Positions 1 through 5,361 of a stretch of 8,619 nt of DNA are shown here, one piece after another. The stretch comes from an uncultured Eubacteriaceae bacterium (GTDB taxonomy: Bacteria; Bacillota; Clostridia; Eubacteriales; Eubacteriaceae), in the NCBI GenBank assembly GCA_947625585.1, contig CANQOZ010000047.1, forward strand, positions 1 to 8,619. The letters are read 5' to 3'. Positions within the stretch are counted from its first letter, which is position 1. The number at the start of each line of letters is the position of its first letter. The notes below the pieces were generated by a model. The model saw only the letters and a list, made by a program, of their open reading frames with translations, made no database searches and was not told the origin of the DNA. A program made the translations under genes and the position numbers.

Positions 1-42
1 GTTTGTTCCACCACCTGAAACCAGAACTGCTATTTTTTTCAA
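1..42 (-). CDS. purN: Phosphoribosylglycinamide formyltransferase PurN, N-terminal 14 codons (runs off the left edge)
   Basis: Seen: from a TTG at 42-40 the frame reads MKKIAVLVSGGGTN up to the window edge. This matches the first strand and glycine-rich loop of GAR transformylase (typically xxIAVLxSGxGTN). The enzyme transfers a formyl group from 10-formyl-tetrahydrofolate to GAR in the third step of purine synthesis, in the cytoplasm. The start overlaps the purM stop as TTGA (42-39), a typical arrangement for translational coupling, and a GAGGGG stretch about 10 bases upstream inside purM can serve as ribosome binding site. Position after purM fits the clostridial-type pur order. Only the N-terminus is visible, so the integrity of the rest is unknown, but the identification is supported by both motif and context. 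Confidence 0.85.
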   Translation of the reverse strand, partial: MKKIAVLVSGGGTN

Positions 43-1082
43 TTTAGTTCTACCCCTCTCTCACCAGTTACTACCTTCCCGATTAACTGGGCATCAATAC
101 CATTTTCATCAAAGAGCTCTAATATTTTATCCGCATTATTTTTATCTACAGCTAGTACCATTCCAATACCCATGTTAAAGGTATTGTACATTTCCCTGTC
201 TGAGAGCTCTCCAGTTTCCTGGATTAACTCAAAGATAGGTTGCTTTGGAATAGTTGATAGATCAATACTTGCAGTTAAACCTTCAGGAAGCATTCTAGGA
301 ATGTTTTCATAAAAACCACCACCTGTAATATGACTGATTCCATGTGGTTTTATTCCGTTTTCAATTAAAAGCTTAATTGCAGGAACATAGATTTTAGTTG
401 GCTCAATTAAGACTTCACCAAGACTCTTGCCATCAAGATCGTCTCTTGGAGAGGTTAAATCTGTATTTTCTACATCAAAGAGTTTTCTAACTAAGGAGAA
501 ACCATTTGAATGAACTCCACTAGAATCTAAGCCAATTAAAAGATCGCCCTCTTTGACATTTTCAGTATCAAAAATTTCTGGTTTATCCACTAGTCCAACT
601 GAGAAGCCAGCCAGATCATATTCGTCAGGTTCATAGAATCCCGGCATTTCAGCGGTTTCACCACCGATTAGTGCACAGCCTGCTTGTCTACAACCATCAG
701 CTATTCCTGAAACAATTTCTGCAATTCTATCTGGATCATTTTTACCACAAGCAATGTAATCGAGAAAGAACATTGGGATAGCTCCAGAGCAGATAATATC
801 GTTGACACACATAGCAACACAGTCGATACCAACGGTGTCATGCTTATCTAATAAGAAGGCAAGCTTTAACTTCGTTCCAACTCCGTCAGTTCCAGATACA
901 AAAACTGGCTCTTTTATATTAGTTAGATCAGGCATAAAGAGGCCGCCAAAACCGCCAATAGAACCTAGTACTCCTTCGTTCTCCGTTGATTTTACTAGTG
1001 GTTTAATCTTTTCAACAGAAGCATAGCCGGCTGTTACATCAACACCGGCTTGCTTATAAGCATCAGCGTGAGAATCTTTCAT
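39..1082 (-). CDS. purM: Phosphoribosylformylglycinamidine cyclo-ligase (AIR synthetase)
   Basis: Converts FGAM plus ATP to AIR, closing the imidazole ring, in the cytoplasm. The 347 residues match the usual length of about 340-350. Visible family signatures are YKQAGVDVTAGY at 9-20, the glycine-rich GGFGGLF at 43-49, the nucleotide-binding VSGTDGVGTKLKLAF at 62-76, IDCVAMCVNDI at 86-96 and the strongly conserved ALIGGETAEMPGFY at 137-150, followed by DEYDLAGFSVG. The C-terminal part has the HGISHITGGGFYENIPR segment expected of PurM. The ATG at 1082 lies 2 bp after the purF stop and has a weak AGGG upstream, so translation is probably coupled to purF. The TGA stop overlaps the purN start. 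No defects are seen. Confidence 0.97.
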   Translation of the reverse strand: MKDSHADAYKQAGVDVTAGYASVEKIKPLVKSTENEGVLGSIGGFGGLFMPDLTNIKEPVFVSGTDGVGTKLKLAFLLDKHDTVGIDCVAMCVNDIICSGAIPMFFLDYIACGKNDPDRIAEIVSGIADGCRQAGCALIGGETAEMPGFYEPDEYDLAGFSVGLVDKPEIFDTENVKEGDLLIGLDSSGVHSNGFSLVRKLFDVENTDLTSPRDDLDGKSLGEVLIEPTKIYVPAIKLLIENGIKPHGISHITGGGFYENIPRMLPEGLTASIDLSTIPKQPIFELIQETGELSDREMYNTFNMGIGMVLAVDKNNADKILELFDENGIDAQLIGKVVTGERGVELN

Positions 1083-1084
1083 TA

Positions 1085-2509
1085 TTATTCCCTACCATCC
1101 CAGCAATAGGTACAAACTTTATCTTTATCTATTCCAATCGCTTCTAATAAACCATCTAAAGTCTGATAGTTTAAGGAGTCAAAACCAAGTTCCTCCTGGA
1201 TAGCTTTTAAGAGACATTGTCCACGTTCAGTTCGAACGTCAATATATTCATCAAGATGCTTTTGTCCTTCGTCTCCTTCTAATTCCTGGATAGTTCTTCT
1301 AGCTAGAAGTTCCATATCGGAATTACTTCTAGAGAAGTTGATAAATTTACATCCAAACATAATAGGTGGACAAGCAGAACGCATATGAACCTCTTTAGCA
1401 CCGGATTCATATAAGAATTCAACTGTTTCTCTTAACTGAGTACCACGAACAATAGAATCATCTACAAAGAGTAATTTTTTACCTTCAATGAGTTCTGGAA
1501 CAGGGATCTGTTTCATTTTAGCTACTTGGTTACGAACTTCCTGAGAAGTTGGCATAAAGGATCTTGGCCAAGTAGGAGTATATTTAATGAATGGTCTAGC
1601 GTAGGGTTTTTCTGCAACATTGGCATAACCAATCGCATGGGGAACACCTGAATCTGGAACACCAGCAATATAATCAACATCAGGTAAAGTTCCTCTATCC
1701 TTTTCATCTTGAGCCATTATTTCCCCATTACGATAACGCATGAGTTCAACGTTTCGACCCTCATAATTAGAGTTTGGATACCCATAATAAGTCCATAGGA
1801 ATGAACAGATTTTCATTTCTTCCCCAGGTTCTACGAGTGTTTCAATACCTTCTGGTGTAATTTTTACAATTTCGCCAGGGCCTAATTCATAAAAATCATG
1901 GTACCCCAATTTTTGATAAGCAAAGGATTCAAAGCTAACACTATAACCATTTTCATCCTGTCCTATTAATACAGGTAGTCTTCCCTTTAAGTCCCTAGCT
2001 GCAATAATATTCCCATCTTCTGTTAAGAGCAGCATTGTCATCGATCCTTCAATGACATTTTGGGCATATTGAATTCCTTCTTCTAAAGTATTACCTTGGT
2101 TTATCAAAGCAGCAACGAGTTCAGTTTGGTTTACTTCACCATTACTCATTGCCATAAAATGAACGCCACCTTCATCAAAGTGTTTCTGAACGAGCTCTTC
2201 AGCATTTCCAATTTTTCCAACAGTCGTTAATGCGTAAAATCCAAGATGGGATCTTACAAGAAGTGGCTGTGGATCCATATCACTAATACAACCTATACCA
2301 GCTGAACCTTTAAAATCTTGTAAATCTTTTTCAAATTTAGTTCTAAATGGTGTGTTTTCAATAGAATGGATTTGTCTTTGGAATCCTTCATCTTGATCAT
2401 GCATAATCATACCGGCTCTGCGTGTTCCAAGATGGGAATGATAATCTACTCCAAAGAAGACATCCATTGTTACATCACGATCGGATACAGCTCCAAAAAA
2501 TCCGCCCAA
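1085..2509 (-). CDS. purF: PurF-type amidophosphoribosyltransferase, variant lacking the N-terminal catalytic cysteine
   Basis: Position in the pur operon and the C-terminal half identify the enzyme that turns PRPP into phosphoribosylamine, the committed purine step. The 474 residues are of normal length. The PRPP loop LLFVDDSIVRGTQLR (346-360) is intact, and C235, C387 (or C380), C466 and C469 (VCTYCWDG) fall where the Fe-S cysteines of Bacillus-type PurF lie. The N-terminal glutaminase (Ntn) domain is odd: it begins MGGFFGAVS where canonical PurF begins MCGIFGI, so Cys is Gly at residue 2. The GHxRYSTxG glutamine-binding segment is replaced by GIGCISDMDPQPLL (71-84), and the SSDTE segment by EVNQTE (125-130). 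TTG is the start because a perfect AGGAGG lies 6 bases upstream. From memory, similar MGGFFG proteins occur in Lachnospiraceae and Bacteroidetes, so this looks like a lineage variant rather than a fresh mutation. The ammonia source is unknown. Confidence 0.9.
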   Translation of the reverse strand: MGGFFGAVSDRDVTMDVFFGVDYHSHLGTRRAGMIMHDQDEGFQRQIHSIENTPFRTKFEKDLQDFKGSAGIGCISDMDPQPLLVRSHLGFYALTTVGKIGNAEELVQKHFDEGGVHFMAMSNGEVNQTELVAALINQGNTLEEGIQYAQNVIEGSMTMLLLTEDGNIIAARDLKGRLPVLIGQDENGYSVSFESFAYQKLGYHDFYELGPGEIVKITPEGIETLVEPGEEMKICSFLWTYYGYPNSNYEGRNVELMRYRNGEIMAQDEKDRGTLPDVDYIAGVPDSGVPHAIGYANVAEKPYARPFIKYTPTWPRSFMPTSQEVRNQVAKMKQIPVPELIEGKKLLFVDDSIVRGTQLRETVEFLYESGAKEVHMRSACPPIMFGCKFINFSRSNSDMELLARRTIQELEGDEGQKHLDEYIDVRTERGQCLLKAIQEELGFDSLNYQTLDGLLEAIGIDKDKVCTYCWDGRE

Positions 2510-2521
2510 TTCTATCCTCCT
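2510..2521 (-). promoter_or_regulatory. purF ribosome binding site that fixes the TTG start
   Basis: On the minus strand AGGAGG (2521-2516) is followed by ATAGAA and then TTG (2509-2507). The six-base spacing to a perfect Shine-Dalgarno makes TTG the start. The resulting protein begins M-G-G-F-F-G, in register with the M-C-G-I-F-G start of canonical PurF, so a missed upstream start does not explain the absent cysteine. Confidence 0.85.
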
Positions 2522-2530
2522 ATAATGAAT

Positions 2531-3283
2531 CTATCCGAATATACGATGCATCATTTCCTGATAGGCATCTTCAACATTTCCAAGATCTCTTCTGAAACGA
2601 TCTTTATCAAGCTTTTCACCAGTTTCAACATCCCAGAAACGACATGTATCCGGTGAAATTTCATCAGCAAGGATAACTGTTCCGTCTGGGGTACGGCCAA
2701 ATTCAAGTTTAAAGTCAACAAGGGTTACACCACAACTTAAAAAGAATTCTTTTAAAATATCATTTACCTTAAGAGCGTATTCCCTTAATGTTTTAATTTC
2801 TTCCGGAGTAGCCAGTTTAAGTGCTAGTGCATGGGAAGAATTTAATAATGGATCATGTAGGTCATCGTTTTTATAGGAAAATTCAAAAGTTGGTTGATCG
2901 AATACAATTCCTTCTTCAACTCCATAATGATTAGCAAACGAACCTGCTGAAATATTACGGACGATTACTTCTAATGGAATAATGTCAACGTGTTTTACTA
3001 AAGTATCAGTTTCATTTACTTCTTTATAAAGATGAGTAGGAATACCTTCATTTTCCAATAGATTCATCAGATAATTACTCATCTGATTATTGACGGCACC
3101 TTTACCTCTTATTGTGCCACGTTTTGTTCCATCAAAAGCGGTTGCATCATCTTTATAGGAAACTAAGACTAAGTTAGGATCTTCAGTAGCAAAAACTTTC
3201 TTAGCTTTACCTTCGTAGAGTTGTTCATCTGTTACTAAATTGTCTAATTCTTCTTTATTAATGTCCTTATATTCTTGTCCCAT
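2531..3283 (-). CDS. purC: Phosphoribosylaminoimidazole-succinocarboxamide synthase (SAICAR synthetase)
   Basis: Joins aspartate to CAIR using ATP to give SAICAR, in the cytoplasm. Family signatures are plain: LYEGKAKKVF at 22-31, YKDDATAFDGTKRG at 43-56, LEVIVRNISAGSFA at 104-117, DFKLEFGRT at 190-198 and LADEISPDTCRFWD at 205-218. At 250 residues it is slightly longer than the common 235-240, because about a dozen polar residues (MGQEYKDINKEE and following) precede the usual LLYEGKAKK start. The ATG at 3283 follows the purE stop by 2 bp with only a weak GGA upstream, so coupling to purE translation is likely. No internal start at the expected family position is visible, so the extension appears real. 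The TAG stop is 21 bp before the purF TTG. Confidence 0.97.
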   Translation of the reverse strand: MGQEYKDINKEELDNLVTDEQLYEGKAKKVFATEDPNLVLVSYKDDATAFDGTKRGTIRGKGAVNNQMSNYLMNLLENEGIPTHLYKEVNETDTLVKHVDIIPLEVIVRNISAGSFANHYGVEEGIVFDQPTFEFSYKNDDLHDPLLNSSHALALKLATPEEIKTLREYALKVNDILKEFFLSCGVTLVDFKLEFGRTPDGTVILADEISPDTCRFWDVETGEKLDKDRFRRDLGNVEDAYQEMMHRIFG

Positions 3284-3285
3284 CG

Positions 3286-3786
3286 TTATTCCATTTCTAT
3301 AACTTCTTTTTGAACTTCAATGTCTGTTTTTAAAACTTTTTTTGAATTTTCATCTCTTAAGTTTTTAAGTTTTTCGTCAAGTTTAGGTTCATTTACCGCT
3401 AAAATTTCAGCAGCTAATAAAGCAGCATTCTGAGCGGCATCAATACCAACGGTAGCTACAGGAATTCCTGGTGGCATCATCACCGTAGATAACAGCGCAT
3501 CTGTTCCATCAAGATGAGATGATTTTAATGGAATTCCTATTACAGGTAAGGTCGTATTAGCAGCAAGAGCTCCAGCGAGATGAGCAGCCATACCAGCTGC
3601 GGCGATAATTACGCCAATATTATTATCTCTAGCCTTTACAGCAAAATTTTTTGCTTCCTCTGGGGTTCTATGGGCTGAATAAACATGAGCTTCTACATCA
3701 ATTCCTAGTTGTTTTAACTGAACGACGGCCTTTTTAACAACTGGCCAATCGCTCTTACTTCCCATAATTACAGCAACTTTTTTCAT
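3286..3786 (-). CDS. purE: 5-(carboxyamino)imidazole ribonucleotide mutase / AIR carboxylase, PurE
   Basis: Produces CAIR, the step before PurC. The 166 residues are typical of the small PurE protein. Visible motifs are the phosphate-binding MGSKSDW at 8-14, the active-site SAHRTP at 37-42, AAAGMAAHLAG at 62-72 and LSTVMMPPGIPVATVGID at 99-116, with NAALLAAEIL near the end. The overall pattern looks like class I PurE (N5-CAIR mutase), which normally needs PurK to make N5-CAIR. No purK lies between purE and purC here, so PurK is either encoded elsewhere or replaced by direct use of CO2 by a class II-like activity; sequence alone does not decide this. ATG at 3786 has GGAG seven bases upstream. 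It is the first gene of the pur operon. Confidence 0.97.
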   Translation of the reverse strand: MKKVAVIMGSKSDWPVVKKAVVQLKQLGIDVEAHVYSAHRTPEEAKNFAVKARDNNIGVIIAAAGMAAHLAGALAANTTLPVIGIPLKSSHLDGTDALLSTVMMPPGIPVATVGIDAAQNAALLAAEILAVNEPKLDEKLKNLRDENSKKVLKTDIEVQKEVIEME

Positions 3787-3805
3787 TTAAATTCTCCAAA
3801 AAGAC

Positions 3806-3849
3806 AAAAAAAGAGCTAATCATAACCAACCTTGGATTTTGACAGCTCT
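3806..3849 (-). terminator. U-tracted hairpin in the purE leader (candidate attenuator)
   Basis: On the minus strand AGAGCT (3849-3844) and AGCTCT (3817-3812) are perfect complements, and the right arm runs straight into seven T residues (3812-3806). The structure ends about 20 bases before the purE ATG, so termination here would block the operon. The 26-base loop is long for an intrinsic terminator and holds only a tiny CCA/TGG helix, so strength is uncertain. The same right arm plus U-run can instead pair over 11 bp with an upstream segment (3993-3983), which would compete with this hairpin. Confidence 0.5.
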
Positions 3850-4000
3850 AAATTCTTCAATTTTTTTACACTACATGACTAAATTCCTGTATTTATTAAT
3901 AATTTTATACAGGTGAAGATACTTAAATTACCACAAAATTGATAATCGCACTATAAAAATATAATCTTCAATTAGATGCCATGCTCTTTCTTTAGCGTTT
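3806..4000 (-). ncRNA. Candidate structured leader RNA before purE, possibly 6S RNA-like
   Basis: Seen on the minus strand: AAAGAAAGAGC (3993-3983) pairs with GCTCTTTTTTT (3816-3806) over 11 bp with one G-U, closing a domain of about 188 nt. Inside it, TGAAGAT (3970-3964) pairs with ATCTTCA (3920-3914), GATTATC (3947-3941) with GGTAATT (3932-3926, with G-U pairs), and CCTGTAT (3913-3907) with ATACAGG (3892-3886). The 3' side carries CCAAGGTTGGTTATG, reminiscent of the small hairpin on the 3' strand of the 6S central bubble. Known or recalled: 6S RNAs are about 180-200 nt, and I recall some being encoded next to purE or purK. The inner hairpins do not match a clean 6S rod, so a purine-responsive attenuator or an unrecognised riboswitch is equally possible. 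I see no guanine or PRPP riboswitch consensus. Confidence 0.35.
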
Positions 4001-4024
4001 ACCATATTCTAACATTTATCTAGC

Positions 4025-4030
4025 ATTATA
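4025..4030 (-). promoter_or_regulatory. Candidate -10 element for the pur leader
   Basis: TATAAT occurs on the minus strand at 4030-4025, about 240 bp before purE and 45 bp after the stop of the upstream gene. A start around 4018 would transcribe the whole structured leader. No convincing -35 is seen: at 17-bp spacing the hexamer is ACATTT, and there is no TGn extension. In such AT-rich sequence this could be chance, and read-through from the helicase unit is possible because no clear terminator follows 4075. Confidence 0.35.
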
Positions 4031-4074
4031 AGAAATATTTGATCTCGAAATGTTTAAATAGCGTTTAATAAGTT

Positions 4075-5361
4075 TTAGTTGCTGATTATCTTATTTATAA
4101 TTCGAATAATTTCCTCAATATTCTGAGAATTCCCGTTTAATTCTTTTACTACAATAGATAATAGTAGCTTTTTAGAACCTAATTTTGCTACTCCCTCATG
4201 ATAATAGGAGTAGAGATCATATAGTGTTTGATCATTCGTGGTTAAAGAGATAATCTGTCCATATAGTTTTGGTCGAACAATTAAAAACTCTCCTTCCTCA
4301 TTAATTTTTTGGAGTAGCTCAAATATGAAAGGATCGTAATGTTCAAAGAAGTTTCGATCAATCTGAATAATATCTTTAAAACCTTGACTACTAATACCAA
4401 GAATTCCATTTTGATTAAAAGGATAGACTTGATAGAGTTCCTCAAGTTTATTGCTTTTAGATAAAGGTTGTTCAGTTATTAGATTGAATAATTTAATAAT
4501 ATAGTTAGTCGCTTCGATTGTATTTACGTTAACTCCTTCTAATTCTAAAAACTTAGCTTCTTCTGGTTTATTGACTCCTAGTGGCTTCCAAACATTTCTC
4601 TTTCTAAATTCCTTTGCTGTTGGATTATAACGTCTTGCTACTACAATTGGATTGTCGAAATTCTTAATTAGGAGCATATAGGAGTCAACATATTTAAAAC
4701 CTGAGATAGGTGTTACTTTATTAATCCTTTCTGGTATTTTTCTTAAGGTTTCTGAGCTTCTTTTAACCAGGTTGTCGAAATTGTTATTGATTTGTTCTAT
4801 TAGCTTCTTATCATCGGTATTATCATTAAAATCAAGATGTCCCTTTTCATTGTAAGTAGAACGCTCTTTGTAAGTTTTTGTTAAGAGTTTTAGATTACTA
4901 CTTTTAATCCTATCATCGATTTTAAGCAGTTGTTTATTTAACAAGTCGAGTTGGAAAATCTGTTCAACATCATGTGTATAGATTTTCCTGCCCTTTTTAA
5001 GTGATAACTCTCCCTCTTTTGTCAGAGTAGTAGAATTTAAATCGATAAATCCATATCCCTCTAATACTTTTAGAGTCTGTTTAATATAATTTTTAGGAAT
5101 CCCAAGCGTTTTAGAAAGTATATCAGGACTACTAACACCTAGTTTATAAAGATTTAGAATTAACTGTTCCACTGCTTCGAAGTCTTCAAAATTACGTTCT
5201 TTAAAGTTGACAGAAACTTCGGCAATTGGATAATAAACAGGTGCACAAAATTCGATGTCCTTTACTTTTAATCCAGGTAGGTCCTCAACTATTTCATAGA
5301 GGTTATTCGTATCAATTTTATTTATCTGATTGTTGTTTAGGTAATTTCTGGTTAAATCCAC
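4075..5361 (-). CDS. Winged-helix-containing protein of unknown function, partner of the SF1 helicase
   Basis: I do not recognise this 428-residue protein. After an N-terminal segment with CAPVYYPIAEVSVNF (39-53), residues about 60-125 look like a winged helix-turn-helix: VEQLILNLYKLG, then SPDILSKTLGIPKNYIKQTL as the helix-turn-helix, VLEGYGFIDL, and TLTKEGELSLKKG as the wing. Such domains usually bind DNA or protein partners. The remainder (130-428) is mixed helix and strand, with no visible catalytic motif, signal peptide or membrane segment; FQLDLL (136-141), VARRYNP (241-247) and VWKPLG (257-262) are the sharper-looking patches. The start is GTG at 5361-5359, with AAGG six bases upstream, inside the helicase coding region. 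The 44-bp overlap with the helicase gene implies co-translation and joint function. It ends 288 bp before purE with no strong terminator. It could be a sensor or adaptor for the helicase; that is inference. Confidence 0.85.
   Translation of the reverse strand: MDLTRNYLNNNQINKIDTNNLYEIVEDLPGLKVKDIEFCAPVYYPIAEVSVNFKERNFEDFEAVEQLILNLYKLGVSSPDILSKTLGIPKNYIKQTLKVLEGYGFIDLNSTTLTKEGELSLKKGRKIYTHDVEQIFQLDLLNKQLLKIDDRIKSSNLKLLTKTYKERSTYNEKGHLDFNDNTDDKKLIEQINNNFDNLVKRSSETLRKIPERINKVTPISGFKYVDSYMLLIKNFDNPIVVARRYNPTAKEFRKRNVWKPLGVNKPEEAKFLELEGVNVNTIEATNYIIKLFNLITEQPLSKSNKLEELYQVYPFNQNGILGISSQGFKDIIQIDRNFFEHYDPFIFELLQKINEEGEFLIVRPKLYGQIISLTTNDQTLYDLYSYYHEGVAKLGSKKLLLSIVVKELNGNSQNIEEIIRIINKIISN

Larger units (their letters stand above)
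3787..4074 (-). other. Intergenic region between the winged-helix gene and purE
   Basis: This 288-bp gap is the only sizeable non-coding stretch in the window. It holds the candidate -10 at 4030-4025, the complementary segments of the candidate leader RNA, the U-tracted hairpin, and the purE ribosome binding site GGAG (3797-3794). Two copies of TAGCGTTT (plus strand 3993-4000 and 4059-4066) lie near its upstream end. No convincing protein-coding frame, no tRNA, and no PurBox-like CCGAAC site was found. Confidence 0.8.

Noticed and set aside
802..1026. Open frame on the plus strand opposite purM; similar frames at 2366-2656 and 6894-7097 and a minus-strand frame at 1522-1707.
   Set aside because: All lie fully or almost fully within strongly supported genes in other frames and have no family signature; they are shadows.
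2507..2530. An alternative purF start that would restore an N-terminal cysteine.
   Set aside because: The TTG has an ideal AGGAGG at six bases, residues 2-6 align directly with the C-G-I-F-G of canonical PurF, and the sequence upstream offers no frame with a Cys-Gly start.
3928..4005. A 25-codon minus-strand frame (MVNAKERAWHLIEDY...) at the beginning of the pur leader, considered as a leader peptide.
   Set aside because: No ribosome binding site precedes it, it is not enriched in a regulatory codon, and its sequence overlaps the segments proposed to form RNA helices. Chance is the simplest explanation.
3787..4074. Guanine, PRPP or ppGpp riboswitch, or a Bacillus PurR PurBox, upstream of purE.
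   Set aside because: The guanine aptamer core (GTTTCTACC, CCG, GACTATG) and the ykkC-family conserved segments are not present, and no CCGAAC-type PurBox pair was found. An isolated ATATGG is not enough.
5318..5361. The 44-bp overlap of helicase and winged-helix genes as a sign of a frameshifted single gene.
   Set aside because: The GTG start of the second gene has a reasonable AAGG site, and the helicase has a natural polar C-terminus after motif VI, so two overlapping genes are more likely than a broken fusion.
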